Positions 1 to 11,116 of a stretch of 64,000 bases of DNA are shown here, in pieces. Position numbers and translations under genes: made by a program. This DNA is from Anaeramoeba flamelloides (Eukaryota > Metamonada > Anaeramoebidae). The notes beneath the pieces are model-generated. The model searched no databases. It was not told where the DNA came from and saw only the letters and a program-made list of their open reading frames with translations. Every line of letters begins with the position of its first letter. Positions within the stretch are counted from its first letter, which is position 1. Location of the stretch: positions 1 through 64,000 of the forward strand of contig JANTQA010000012.1 of the NCBI GenBank assembly GCA_027625915.1, read 5' to 3'.

Positions 1-268
1 CGAAGATTAAAAATGATCGAGTCTAATGTTTTATTTACAGCCGTTCCATTCGACTTGTGAAGGATTACCCTTTAAAGGTGCTTTAAGGATCATTTTATCT
101 TTCCTTTAAAGACCTTTTAAAGACCTTTTAAAGATGCTTTAAAGACCTTTTAAACTTTTTTCATTTTCTTTAAAAGACCTTTTAAAGACCTTTTAAAGAT
201 CTTTTAAACTCTATTAATTCTTTTAAAATTTCTTTCAAAACAAACAAAAAAAACACAAATAACTACTA

Positions 269-463
269 CAGTCAGTTTCACTTTTAAGGCACAAACTTTC
301 AACGAAATTTAAGGCACAATGAAAATCTCAAATTAAAGCACAAAATTCAAATTCTAGTAAAAATAAATTGTAAAAAAAAATTCCAAATTTTGTGCCTTAA
401 TTTGAGATTTTTTTGTACCTTAAATTTCGTTGAAACTTTGTGCCTTAAAAGTGAAACTGACGG
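269..463 (-). mobile_element. MITE-1 copy 1, nested in FB1
   Basis: Near-palindromic non-autonomous element of about 197 bp. It starts CAGTCAGTTTCACTTTTAAG, ends with the complement, and is flanked by TA. The arms carry three blocks ending in GGCAC(AA) around AACGAAATTTAA and CTCAAATTAA. Only the centre (an ACAATTTATTTTTACTAG stretch) is asymmetric, so it gives orientation; this copy is reversed. The right tip reads CGG instead of CTG. TA targets and CAGT tips indicate a Tc1/mariner-superfamily MITE. Confidence 0.9.
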
Positions 464-1033
464 TAATTTTTTTTAAAACTTCTTTCAAAACAAACAAAAA
501 AAAACACAAATAACTACTAACAAAAAACACAAAAATTAGTTTGAAACAATTACTACCACTTTTACTCTGGCTCTGCCTAAGACTAGATCTTACACATTGT
601 TATTCACAAGCTCTACTCTATTAAACAATACTCTCCTCTATTTACCATACAGCCAACTCTTAAAGTTGATAATTTGTTCCTAAAATTGCTTTTAAAAACA
701 AATGAAAATTGCAATCAAAAATATTTTTTTCTAAACCAATTTTCCATTCAATTACTTCATGGACAAATCGACCAAATATACGTCAAAAGTTCTCAAACTC
801 CTCTTTAATTTGAAATTGGAAAAGTTAAAAATTATCTCCCAAACAGTTGAATATCAAATTTTTTAATTTAGAAGAATAGAGACTTTATTCCGAAATCTTG
901 AATACTCGAAACGCATTTAATCGATCTGTCCATGAAGTAATTGAATGGAAAATTGGTTTAGAAAAAAATATTTTTGATTGCAATTTTTTCATTTTGTTTT
1001 TTATTTTTGAAAGAAGTTTTAAAAAAAAAATTA

Positions 1034-1230
1034 CCGTAGTGTACACTCTTAAGGCACAAACTTTTAACGAAATTTAAGGCTCAAAAAATCTCAAATTAAG
1101 GCACAAAATTTGGAATTTTTTTTCTTTACAATTTATTTTTACTAGAATTTGAATTTTGTGCCTTAATTTGAGATTTTCATTGTGCCTTAAATTTCGTTGA
1201 AAGTTTGTGCCTTAAAAGTGAAACTGACTG
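1034..1230 (+). mobile_element. MITE-1 copy 2, nested in FB1
   Basis: Forward copy in the right arm of FB1. The right end is perfect, but the first 18 bases of the left end are degenerate (CCGTAGTGTACACTC), which makes it one of the older copies. TA follows at 1231-1232. Confidence 0.8.
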
Positions 1231-1377
1231 TAATAGAGTTTAAAAGATCTTTAAAAGATTTTTAAAAGTTCTTTTAAAGAAAATGAAAAATGTTTAAAAG
1301 ATCTTTAAAGGAAAGTTAAAATTTCAGGTTTGCTTAAAGGAAAGAAAAAAGCTTCACAAGTCGAATGGAACGGCTGT

Positions 1378-1790
1378 AAGAATAAGATTTGGTTTTCGAA
1401 ATTTTCTTTTCAGTTGCTTTGCCTTTTTTTTTTTTTTTTTTTTTTTTTTGCAAGTTTCCAAAATCTTGTTTTTGCAAAAACCCAGTCCAAGTAACGACTC
1501 GACAGATAGTACGGAAAGTTCAATTCGGTTCACTTTGGTTGGTTTCAGATCGCACTAGTTAGATTCAGTTCAGTTGCATAAGTCCTCGTCGAAGATCTGA
1601 TCATGAACAAGTTTGGTTGGGTTAGTCATGATCAGGTCAACCAATTCTTATAAATTTTTTTTTTACTTTTTACCTTTCCCAAACGCCTAAAAAACAAAAA
1701 GAGAAGGAACCTAAGGAACCTAAGGAACCCAAGGAAATTAAGAAGGGAAATTTGGAAAAGGTAAAAAGTATAAAAAATAAAAATTTTTAA
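1378..1790 (+). repeat. Dispersed repeat R1, copy 1
   Basis: About 410 bp of comparatively G/C-richer sequence (ACGACTCGACAGATAGTACG, TCCTCGTCGAAGATCTGATC) that recurs at 55517-55990 with high identity and no open frame. It contains a long T tract and ends in a short palindrome (1665-1769) whose arms are ACTTTTTACCTTTCCCAAA and its complement around AAGGAACC repeats. FB1 abuts its left edge. It could be a gene-flank duplication or a non-coding transposon; the sequence does not decide. Confidence 0.6.
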
Positions 1791-2051
1791 ATTTCAAAAA
1801 AAATATTTTTTTGAGTAAAAAAAAATTATAAAAAATTTCATTTTTACTATTAAATTCACCTATTTTTTAATACCCCTCATTTTAAAAAGACCGACTTTTG
1901 ATTTTTTCAACAAAATTTCATACAAAAAGTTAAACTTTTTTAAAAAAATGAACTTTCACCCCTGAAAAAATGAAAATATGTCAGAAAATTTTTTTAATAA
2001 CACAATTTAAAATTTCAAAATGCTATATCTGGCCTATTATAGAAATTATTA

Positions 2052-2246
2052 CAGTCAGTTTCACTTTTAAGGCACAAACTTTCAACGAAATTTAAGGCAC
2101 AAAAAAATCTCAAATTAAGGAAAAAATTTGGAATTTTTTTTTTTACAAATTATTTTTACTAGTATTTTATTTTTTGTGCTTTAATTTGAGATTATTTTTG
2201 TGCGTTAAATTTCATTGATAGTTTGTGCATTAAAAGTGAAACTGAC

Positions 2247-2248
<2 letters not shown>
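2052..2248 (+). mobile_element. MITE-1 copy 3
   Basis: Forward copy with intact CAGTCAG tips and TA on both sides. The right flank runs into a (TA)n tract at about 2249-2284, so the insertion lies in or next to a TA microsatellite. Confidence 0.85.
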
Positions 2249-2286
<38 letters not shown>

Positions 2287-2299
2287 GAATTTTTTTAGA

Positions 2300-2970
2300 T
2301 GGTTGATAGATGTTTATTATTTGTTTTGTTGAATAGATTTATATTTTATAATTAGTTGATGGTGTTTGATGTTTTGATTAATATCTAATTATTTTTGTAA
2401 GTTCATATAATTTAATAAATTTAATCGTTAGTTCAGTAGGTTTGATTGGGTGATTGTTTTGTTTGCAAGTTTTGTTGTTTATGAATAATGTGTATTTGTT
2501 TGAGTTTTTGAGATGATATGATTGATTTAATATATAATTTTTTGTATTTTAGTTTATGTTATCTTTTAACAGATTGGTATATATATTGATGTTATTGTTT
2601 AATGGTATTTATTTATGACTTTGGTAATGATAATATTTTGAGTTTGATATATGTGTGTTTTGTTTTGTGGATGCTTATTTTTTTGTTTTTTTTTTTGATT
2701 TATATTGATTAAATTTGTTTATTTAAGCATTGTTTGTTAATTTAGTTAATTTGATTATATTATAGAGAATTGTTATTTATTTAGTATTATTTAATTAAGT
2801 TTTGTTTAGTAAGATATTTTTTTGTTTTTTTGTTTTATTATAATGATTTGTGTTTTGTTATGTTTTTTAAAATTAATTGATTGATGATTATGTGTTTTTA
2901 TTGTTTGGAATATTGATTATTTATAGGGAGTTATTGAGTCATTTGTGAGATGTTATTGTGATTTTCACCA
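2300..2970 (+). repeat. G/T-rich arm upstream of double-hairpin H1
   Basis: About 670 bp in which the + strand is strongly enriched in T and G and nearly free of C (TGTTTGTTG-type words). No open frame of note. The same kind of arm precedes every plus-strand double-hairpin module in the window. The skew stops at the hairpins, after which the strand becomes A/C-rich. Confidence 0.6.
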
Positions 2971-3014
2971 TACCATCTAAAGATGGCCTATCATTTCTAC
3001 TAAAGTAGAAATGA
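2971..3014 (+). repeat. Double-hairpin module H1 (class A)
   Basis: First of 12 copies of a 44-bp module. Hairpin 1 consensus is GGCCATCTAAAGATGGCC (8-bp stem, AA in the turn). A dinucleotide follows, then hairpin 2 with arms TCATTTCTACT and AGTAGAAATGA around AA (11-bp stem). Both loops read CTAAAG. H1 has TA between the hairpins (class A), and its first two bases are TA instead of GG, so the two outermost pairs of hairpin 1 are lost. Function unknown. The shape recalls mobile double-hairpin elements known from fungal mitochondrial DNA, but the position inside a larger unit is fixed here. Confidence 0.85.
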
Positions 3015-3352
3015 ATTGAAATTTTTCTATAAATTAAAACAGGGGAAAAAAATACAAATATAATAAATTAACCAATACTTCCAAAACTCAATCTAAAATA
3101 TACTGAACCCAAATCAAAGATATCAAAAAAATCAAAATATTTTTAAGATCAAATCAATCAACCACATAATACCGAGCAAGATATCTTAAATAGAAATTAT
3201 TTGCAGAAATTTTAGATATAACAACTTTTTTTTATTTAAAATAGTCTTAAAAATTCTCAAAAATAATTTCCAAAGTTCTAATCCAACTCAAAGGGTTTAT
3301 TATTAAAAGAGAAAATTTTATTTCAAAGTATATACTTTCATAATTATGTTAA

Positions 3353-4006
3353 CTGTTGTGGAAAAAAAGTGAAACCCGGTTTTTTAATTGGGAACCTTAA
3401 TAGAACCTGAAAATTCAAAGTAAGATCAATGAAAAAAAGAATACAGTCTTTCCAAGTTTACCATAAAATTTTAAATAAAACAGAATTGAGTTTTCTATTC
3501 TTATTTTCTATTTTCAAAAAATTCGGAAATAAGAGTTATTATTCCAAAAAAAATTTCAATAAATGAGCTATTATTCAAATTTTTGGGCAATCAAAAAAAA
3601 AAATTCAAGATCCCTTGAAACTTAAAAATTATTAGTCCAAAACAGCTCAAAAAAAATATCAATATTGACTGATCTTTAAAAATTTACCATTTTTGAACAA
3701 TATTTTACAAGTGCTTCTCGAAATCTTCAAAAATTTTTTTTTGATGATTCAAAATTTGAATAATAGCCTATTTATTGAAATTTTTTTTGGAATAATAACT
3801 CTTATTTCCAGATTTTTTGAAAATTGAAAATCAGAATAGAAAAATCAAATGTGTTTTATTTTAAATTTTATGGTAGACTTGGAACGGCTGTAATTAAAAG
3901 TTAATTGGTTTCTTCTTTTTATTGATTTTACTTTAAATTTTCAGGTTTCTGTGTTCTAGTAAAGTTCCCAATTAAAAACCGTGTTTCACTTTTTTTTCAC
4001 AACAGT
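3353..4006. mobile_element. Pogo-type non-autonomous TIR element (MITE-P)
   Basis: The ends CTGTTGTGGAAAAAAAGTG and CACTTTTTTTTCACAACAG are inverted repeats that extend inward through AATTGGGAAC and GTTCCCAATT. The left tip is the same as the left tip of the transposase-bearing element at 27468, so that family probably mobilised it. Another TIR element is nested inside (3444-3890). The right flank is TA and the left flank AA, so one copy of the target duplication has mutated. Confidence 0.75.
3444..3890. mobile_element. Nested TIR element (MITE-2)
   Basis: TA-flanked element with ends CAGTCTTTCCAAGTTTACC and GGTAGACTTGGAACGGCTG. The complementary arms continue through TAAAACAGAATTGAG and GGAATAATAACTCTTATTTCC near both sides of a short centre. 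It is almost entirely palindromic and has no coding capacity. An older relative is at 8459-8920. Confidence 0.75.
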
Positions 4007-5432
4007 AAAGTTGTATCCTAAATAAAATAAAATATTCTAAAACAAATCCTGAAGTAACAATTTGATATTTCCCAAATCTTCTTCATATTTTTATCTCCAA
4101 ACAGATTTAAATTTTAAAGAATCAGATTAAATAGGAAATGGTTTCCAATTTGGGATCAAAAAATTTTTTTATATTTGTTTGTAAAATCTTTTTTGTAATG
4201 AATAACAAAAAGAAGTTGAAATTTTTAAAAACGGACCTAAAACCTGAAAACTTGTTATTAAAAAATTTATGAATGTAAAATAACCTTCGATTTTCTAGCC
4301 TATAAAAAAAATGATGATCAATTTCAGAAATTATATAATAAACAACTCTAACTTTCAAAGATCACTTGTCTTGGGTTTTGAACATTGAGTTACATTTATT
4401 GTTCAATTGTCACACAAATCATTTTGGTTCTTGGAAAAGCATTGTAATTTTTTCTTTTTTTTTTATTTCTTTGGTTCCTTTTGGTTACTTTGGTAACTTT
4501 GGTTCCTTTGTTTTCCTATTGGTTGTTTTTTTTTTTTGTTTTGGATTAGATTGAAGTTCTCAAAATCACTATTAATGATAATATTTTATCACTTTTGGAT
4601 TTTGAATAGATTAGAATCTTGTTATTACCAAACAATATAAACGAAATATTTCTGTTAATGTGTTTTTTAATTGATAAAATTTTTAGTATTTGTATTGTTA
4701 TCAGCGCAAAAAAAATTGTTTGTTCCAAGATAAATTGGGTTGTGGTGTTTTATAAAAGCTTTTAAGAAAATATTATATTCAAAGATCTCAGGAAAATCAA
4801 AATTTTGAAACAAATAGAATGAATGTTTTGTTGTAAAATTAAAAAAAAAATTAGAAGAATTAACGACGAGTTTGGCGATTGAAAATTTGGTTTTTGGTGT
4901 TTTTAAAAGAGGGTTTGGTAATTGGCCCAATCTCAAAATTATTTATATCAATTGAGATCTAAGTAGGAAGTAATGAATTTTTATTTTAGAAATAAATTTC
5001 AGAATTGATCTCTAGTCCCCCTTATTTGTGGTTTCTGTGATTTCTGTAATCTCTAATGGTTTCTGTGATTTCTGTAATTTTTTTGATTTCTGTAAGGTTT
5101 TTATTTCTCACAATGTAAAAGAAGTTTTGTAAAAATCGAATTTTTGAGAAAATTTTTTTTAAGAAAATGGAAAACCATTTTAACTTGTTTTGGAAATTAT
5201 TTTCAGTTTATTTTTAATATGTGTTAGTTAAGATGAAAAAGGGTTTTTCAATTTTCACCTGAAAGATAAATAATCTCAAAAAATTGGTAAAAATTGGGAA
5301 TTATTGTTTACATTTGCTTTATTATTTCGAAAGAAAAGTCTAAATTGAATAAAGACGAAGGTAAAGTATTTGGTAGTGTACTAAAACCAACATAATCCTT
5401 ATTTGCCTAAAAAAATAAAAAGATTATTTTTT

Positions 5433-6115
5433 TTTTTTTTTTTTTTTTTTTTTTATTTTTGAAGAGAGAAAATTGCTTTTCTCCTGTGTGCCCTAATTTC
5501 TAAACTTTTTTTTAGAAATTTTGTTAAAGAATCACAAATTTTATTATCACTTACTAATGATAATATATATGATGAATTGTTTTTATTAATAATATCTCTG
5601 ATATTATTAATTTTTTTATTTTTTCAAAAAATTCAGATATCCAGAATTTTTCGATTTATTTTATAGGCCGGACAGTCCCATAAAAAATGATCGAAATCTT
5701 CAATGATATCAATATTTAACTTTTCTTTACATAAATCACAATTTTTATTTTTATTTTAACTTGTTACATAAGAGTACCTATTTAAACAATTAGTAAAATT
5801 TCGAAATTTTAGAATTGTTTTTGAAGCTTTCCAGTTTAAATATTTTTGTTGTTTGAAATTGCAATTTTGTTGTTTTATAATTTTTAGATATTGTTGAACT
5901 TTCCAACTAGGTGAATTTTCCAATTTGGTTAATCGAAAAACTTTTAATTCTAAATCTAATAATTTTAATCCCTTAGTGTGCCAATTAATATTTTCATTTT
6001 CCAATTTTCGAAAATTTAGTATTGTTTTTAATTTTTTTAAATTTAAGAAATCTAATTTTTCTATCAATTTATATTTTCTTCGGTATACTTTTAATCTAGC
6101 GAGATCAATTTTTGC
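5433..6115 (-). pseudogene. LINE 3' fragment (copy 1, reverse)
   Basis: 5'-truncated non-LTR retrotransposon on the minus strand. Translated pieces include ILKFRNFTNCLNRYSYV and, past a frame change, a zinc-binding end CDLCKEKL...DFDHFLWDCPAY. Both match the C-terminus of the longer LINE at 13507. The tail is a run of about 28 T on the + strand (poly-A of the LINE). It is flanked by AAAAGATTATTTTTT on both sides (5418-5432, 6116-6130), a convincing target-site duplication. The frame is disrupted, so it is dead on arrival. Confidence 0.8.
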
Positions 6116-7276
6116 AAAAGATTATTTTTTGTCAATCTTCTGTAAACAATTAATTAAATCTTAATTTCTAATAAATAAAAAAACTGACTATTTTTTGCTA
6201 AAATTTTTTTATCAAAGATCAATTAATGTAAAATTCCATAAAAACTGTCCCACTGCTACTCCAATCCAATTTGTATTGAATTGAACAATTCAGTTTTTCG
6301 GGATAAACAAATCAAAAACAAAAAAAAAAAAAATTATCTCAATAAAAACACAAAAATGAACAAAAGTGTTTCGAGTATGTTTGGCATTGTAGATTCTTTC
6401 AGAAAACTAAAACAGAGGAAATAATATCCACCAAAGATCTGAATGGGAACTTCAATTCAAGAAAAAACAAAAAGAACCCAAGTAACTCAATGAACCAAAG
6501 GAACCAAAGATCTTAAAAGGAACCAAAAGGAACCAAAAGAACCAAAACCATCAAAAAAAACAAAGAGAAAGTCAGAATTCCTTTGAAGGAATTGTTCTGA
6601 TTTGTGGAAACAATTGGAAATTCAATCAACTTGATGATCAAAACTCATAAACATACGATCTTCAAAAATTAGATTTGTTTATCAAAAATGTTTGTAAGGA
6701 TCGTCATTTTTCAAGCTCAAAAAACGTGATTATTGTTCTTTTTCATTTTTACGTTGCTTAATGATGGATATAGAGTTTAGGTATCTCTAATTTTTGATGT
6801 TCATTTTCCATGAGAAAAATGAAATTTTTAATTCATATTTAAATTTATAAACATAAAAATTCCTTCATAATTTGAATGTGATTTCGATCAAAATCCTTTG
6901 ATACAATTTTGTTTCTTGCCAATTTATTCCTGAAAATAAAAAATTTTAATTGATTTTTCTAATTTTCATTTATTAATGGGTTTTTGTTAAGGTAAGAGAA
7001 TTGTTTGAAGTGTTGAATGATGTAAGTAACTATTATTGAAGTTGTTAATTGTTGGAAGGCAATGATTGATATTTTATTAAGGTGAAATTGGATGATAATA
7101 TATAAATTTATTTGAAGTGAGAGTGTATGTTAATTTATTTTGTTCTGAAATTGACGAAGTGTGTGTTAAAATAAAGAGTGTTTGTTTGAATTGAGTTTGG
7201 ATATTTTTGTTTGTGGTTATTATTGTGTGATTTGTGATTATTGTTTGTTTTTAAGTTTTTGTGTAGTGTTTTGAAA

Positions 7277-7320
7277 GGCTATCTAAAGATGGCCTTTCAT
7301 TTCTACTAAAGTAGAAATGA
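7277..7320 (+). repeat. Double-hairpin module H2 (class B)
   Basis: TT between the hairpins defines class B. Hairpin 1 reads GGCTATCT on the 5' side; the C-to-T change opposite G leaves a G-T (G-U) wobble, so pairing is kept. Hairpin 2 is consensus. Downstream is the class B flank (TATGTTTACAATTAAAATC, then ACATTCTCTCTC). Confidence 0.85.
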
Positions 7321-8220
7321 TATTATTATATATGTTTACAATTAAAATCAAAGAGTAAAAATTTACATTCTCTCTCACATGTTAAAAGATCCTAAAAATA
7401 AAAAATTTATTGTAAATTAATCCATTGTCCTAAAATAATATAGAAGTGATCCAAAAAAATAAACTTCAGGATTAGAGTTGATAATTCAGAAATTGAAATA
7501 CTCTGAAAAAACGATAAATTTTCTACAAAAATAAATATTGGTAACGAAAAATATCTAAAATGATGTAATGAACAAAAAAATCCAAAAATATCTAAAATGA
7601 TGTAATAATGAAATGATGAAATGATATAAAAAACAAATAATGAGGAAAATAAATTGTATTAGTAAATTTGTTGAAATTCCTCAAACAATTGTTGATGGAT
7701 CAAATGAAAAAGATATCATCTTATAATTGTATGTGATTTATTTATTGTACAAATTTAATATTAATCCTCTATCGTTAAATCCGTAATAATTTTACAGATC
7801 TAATGAAATAGATTACTTATGATGTAAAAAAGGGAAATGTAAAAAAAAAAAAAAAATAAAGACAAAAAATGAATTTTCATATTTTTGTAAAATCAAAATT
7901 ATTTACAAATTGGATGTAAAATGTAGTATTGCTATTCTTTCTCTTGTTTTAAATTGTATTCAAATTGTTTAAATTTTGTTCATAAATTTATATATATATA
8001 TATATTAATCGTGTATATATGTATATAGTTGAATCTTGTAAAGTAATAATGTCTAAATTTCTGTATTTACCTAACTTTTAGGTTTTGTTATTCTCTAGGT
8101 TAAAAAAAAAAATCAAAAGATATATTTTAGCAACGAACCTAAACATACCAGATGTGATTTATTACCTAGGACCTCAGATCCCCTGAAGGGTTTTTTATAC
8201 TTACCTTTATTTAACAATTA

Positions 8221-8394
8221 GAGTCAGTTCCACTTTTAAGGATCGCTTTTCTTATATAATTAAATATACAAAGAAAATCTTGACTTTAATTTACATTTCT
8301 TGAATTTATTAAATTATAAATTTTATACTAATTCTAATAACAGGTTTTGGTAATTTATTAGGATAATTGTGTCTTCAAAGTGGGATTGTCTGTA
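8221..8394. mobile_element. MITE-1 relic
   Basis: Starts GAGTCAGTTCCACTTTTAAGG and ends near TTCAAAGTGGGATTGTCTG. The tips resemble MITE-1, but the interior blocks are mostly eroded. TA lies at both edges. An old copy or a distant relative. Confidence 0.45.
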
Positions 8395-8458
8395 TTATAA
8401 AGTATGAGTAAGGGTTTTTGTGTTTAGGTTTGTTATGCTATTATGCTATTTTATAGTA

Positions 8459-8920
8459 CAGTAATTACAAAGTCTCCAATAAAATTTTTAAATAAAATAC
8501 AATTAACATTTCTCTACTTATTTACTAATTTCAAAAAAATCGGAAATAAGAGTTATTATTCCAAAAAAAAATAATAATAAATGAGCTATTATTTAAATTT
8601 TTGAAACAATGTTGTAAAAAAAATATTGAAGATTCTTGAAGCACTTTAAACTATTGTTCAAGTAGGTAAATTTTTAAGATCAGAAAATGTTGATATTTGT
8701 TTGAGCTGTTTTGGACCGATAATTTTTAATTTTCATGCTATCTTATATTTTTTTGGTTTTTGATGTTTCAAAAAAAACTAATAATAGCTTATTTATTGAA
8801 AATTTTTTTGGGAGTATAACTTTTGTTTTCTAATTTTTTTAAAATTAGAAAATAAATAAGTAGAATAATGTTAATTGTGTTTTATTTAAAAATTTTATTG
8901 GTAAATTTGTAATTATATAT
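8459..8920. mobile_element. TIR element related to MITE-2
   Basis: Ends CAGTAATTACAAAGTC and a near-complement ATTTGTAATTA. Internal arms match the 3444-3890 element (TAAAATACAATTAACATTT, GGAAATAAGAGTTATTATTCC). It is more diverged than that copy, so the insertion is older. No open frame. Confidence 0.6.
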
Positions 8921-9456
8921 GTTTTATGATGTAATAATCATTTGTTTATAATTAATGTAGATTGAGATTTATTGTTGTTAAGTTCTTTTTGTGTGATTTT
9001 AGGAAGATGTTTGAAATTATTTTTGCATTTTAATGTGTAGAATCTATGTTAATTTTTCATTTGTTGTTTAATGTGTGAATAGATTAATATTATATTATTT
9101 GTATAACGTGAATGTTATATTATTGGTTTTTAGTGTGTTTAATTTATGTTTATTTAGTTTTATGTTTAGTTAATTGATTGATTGTTTTTGATTTTGTGGA
9201 GTATTTATGAGTTATAATTCTTTGTTTGTAATGATATGTGTTTTATAGATGAAGTATGATTTTTTAATTAATGTTGGTATTTATTTTTTGATATAAAAGT
9301 TAGTGGTGTGTGTTTTTTTATGTTTTGATTTGAGATTTGATTTAGTTTTTGATTGTTTTAAAAAAAGTTATTGTTGTTATTTTTAATATATTGTGTTAGG
9401 TTATTATTGTTTGTTTGAGAATTTGTTAAGATTATTGAAGTGTAAAATTTATACCA

Positions 9457-9500
9457 GGCCATCTAAAGATGGCCTATCATTTCTACTAAAGTAGAAATGA
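9457..9500 (+). repeat. Double-hairpin module H3 (TA spacer)
   Basis: Perfect consensus in both hairpins. Preceded by ATACCA and a roughly 500-bp G/T-rich arm. The downstream flank (ATTTAATGAGTTAC...) matches neither the class A nor the class B flank, so this copy may sit at a unit junction. Confidence 0.85.
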
Positions 9501-10316
9501 AATTTAATGAGTTACATTTTATTCACACAAACCTTCAAGGTATTTTTTTGTAAGGTTAAATCTCAAATTAGAACCGATCTTTGAGTATTGTTTTTATTTG
9601 TATTTGTTTATTAGAATACTGAAATTTGTTTTGTAATTTGAATATTTTTTTGTGACTTGAATTCAATAGAGATTTTGTTCTTGAAAGTTGAAATGGGTTA
9701 TAAGATAATTAAATATTAGTTATATAGTTATCAAAATATTGTTTAATATATGCTATTTAATTTTTATTTGGTAAAATTGTAATCAATTTATTTTTTCATA
9801 TTAGTAATACAATTTGTGTTGATGTGTTTAGTAATATAAACCAAATATCTAAAATTTGGAGACAGTTTTAACTTTAGAAAAAATAAGGTTACTAAACATA
9901 ATATTGAATTATTTAATAATTTTGATTGTATATAGAGTTTTCAACTATTGTCTTTTTTGTTTCCATTTCTTTTTAAATTTTTCAAGTTGAGGGAATTTGT
10001 TAAGTTAGATCTGTATTTATTTAGATAGTGATAGCTTTTGAGTGTTGAGTTTGTTTCATAGAAAAAGTATATATAATTAATAGGTGATGATGTGGGGGGG
10101 GTATTTGTTAAAGTGATAATTGTTAGTTGAATTTTTTTAAATTTAACGAAAGGTATTATTTGTTGGGATTCTTTGATTTAGTTATTTTCTACATTTAGGA
10201 TTTTTGTTTTTTAGTTTTATATTTTGATTATTATGCTGTATAATAATGATTATTTTCAGTTAGAGTGATTTTTGGTTATTTTATTAGTTCTATTATTGAA
10301 AATTGTAAAAATTATA

Positions 10317-10513
10317 CAGTCAGTTCCACTTTTAAGACACAAACTTTCAACGAAATTTAAGGCACAAGAAAAATCTCAAATTAAGACACAAAATTTGTAA
10401 TTTTTTTTTTTACAATTTATTTTACTAGAATCTGAATTTTTGTGCCTTAATTTGAGATTTTTTTGTGCCTTAAATTTCGTTGAAAGTTTGTATCTTAAAA
10501 GTGGAACTGAGTG
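10317..10513 (+). mobile_element. MITE-1 copy 4
   Basis: Forward copy flanked by TA. Tips read CAGTCAGTTCCAC and GTGGAACTGAGTG. The matched T-to-C change in the left tip and A-to-G in the right tip (TTCAC to TCCAC) suggests a subfamily rather than random decay. Confidence 0.85.
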
Positions 10514-10714
10514 TATATGAGAATTTTTTGGTTTGATTATTGTTGATTTTATGTTTGTTGGAAATTTAGAGATATTATTGATGTTATTGGGATTGTTAAT
10601 TTTGGTTTGTATTGATTGATTTTTTTGTGTGGATATTGATTGCATAGTGAAAATATTTTTTATTGTTTTTGATTTGTTTGTTTGACGTGGTTTTTTTTAT
10701 TGAGTATTTGGTTA

Positions 10715-11116
10715 CAGTCTTTTCAATTTTACCGTGAATTTTTATATGAATCAAATTTTGATGCTGATATAGATTTTTAAAAAGTTGAATATGATGATAA
10801 TAAATCTCATATTGAAAAAAAAAATTTACAAATTAACTTATTTTAAAGATTGTTTTGTGAGAAGATTAAATATATTTTTAGTATTTCAAGAGAAAGCTTT
10901 GATTAGGCATCTCAACAGATTTTCCAGGTTTGAAGCAATTTATGGATCTGTTAAATTATTTTTTTGTGTATTCGAATAAATATTTTCTGATGAGTTCATT
11001 TGTGAAACTGTTTTTTCAATATTAGCTTTCTTATCCTAATATTTAACTTTTTATAAATTTATATTAGCATCAAAATTTGATTCATATTAATATTCATGGT
11101 ATCCTTGAATCAGCTG
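10715..11116. mobile_element. TIR element (MITE-3)
   Basis: TA-flanked. The left end CAGTCTTTTCAATTTTACC pairs loosely with GGTATCCTTGAATCAGCTG at the right. Strong inner arms are ATGAATCAAATTTTGATGC and GCATCAAAATTTGATTCAT. A 64-codon open frame (10785-10979) in the centre is not recognisable and is probably fortuitous. A sister copy is at 48119-48477. Confidence 0.65.

Larger units (their letters stand above)
38..1376. mobile_element. Foldback element copy 1 (FB1)
   Basis: Large fold-back element with terminal inverted repeats CAGCCGTTCCATTCGACTTG on the left and the complement at the right end, bounded by TA on both sides (36-37, 1377-1378). Just inside each end is an array of TTTAAAGACC-type short repeats (about 66-215 left, 1240-1340 right), as in Foldback transposons with repetitive arms. 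Further in, the two arms are again complementary (TTTTCCATTCAATTACTTCATGGAC and its complement near 740-960). The right arm lacks part of the sequence present in FB2 at 45126. MITE-1 copies are nested at 269 and 1034. No transposase is encoded, so it must be mobilised in trans. TA flanks suggest Tc1/mariner-type enzymes. Confidence 0.8.
2971..7276 (+). repeat. Backbone repeat unit 1, A-to-B segment
   Basis: Runs from H1 to the class B module at 7277. The order is an A/C-rich flank after H1 (about 3020-3340), a left inverted-repeat arm with GGTTCC words (about 4340-4760), a centre with TTTCTGTGA repeats (about 5024-5095), a right arm with AAGGAACC words (about 6430-6740), and a G/T-rich run into H2. 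The same order recurs at 11329-16727 and 49335-52814. It is enlarged by the nested TIR elements at 3353-4006 and the LINE piece at 5433-6115; without them it is about 2.95 kb. Short open frames inside are not conserved between units, so I call no gene. Confidence 0.7.
7321..9456 (+). repeat. Backbone B-to-A segment 1
   Basis: Starts with the class B flank, includes GATCAAATG/ATTGTATGTGATTT (recurring at 17100, 19500, 47830, 53160 and 63490), a (TA)n tract near 7990, a GTCTAAATT/TTACCTAAC stretch, and a small C/G hairpin CCCCTGAAGGG before a T run (8173-8191). From about 8930 it turns G/T-rich up to H3. It hosts a MITE-1 relic (8221-8394) and a TIR element (8459-8920). No gene seen. Confidence 0.6.

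Noticed and set aside
2991-3014. Hairpin 2 (TTTCTACT...AGTAGAAA) resembles the stem of the Cas12a CRISPR repeat
   Set aside because: The stem is longer and the loop differs, copies are kilobases apart with no uniform spacers, and no Cas12-like, TnpB or Fanzor gene is visible. The likeness of the UCUACU word is taken as chance.
2971-3014. Hammerhead or other small ribozyme in the double hairpin
   Set aside because: No CUGAUGA or GAAA core in the right arrangement and no third stem.
4122-5000. Short open frames in the backbone repeat (e.g. 4122-4358, 4667-4936)
   Set aside because: Not conserved in the homologous parts of units 2 and 4; AT-rich random frames.
2300-9500. Window as mitochondrial or plasmid DNA because of AT content and double hairpins
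   Set aside because: LINEs, pogo-like transposons and RCC1-BTB remains are nuclear features, and no organellar genes are seen.
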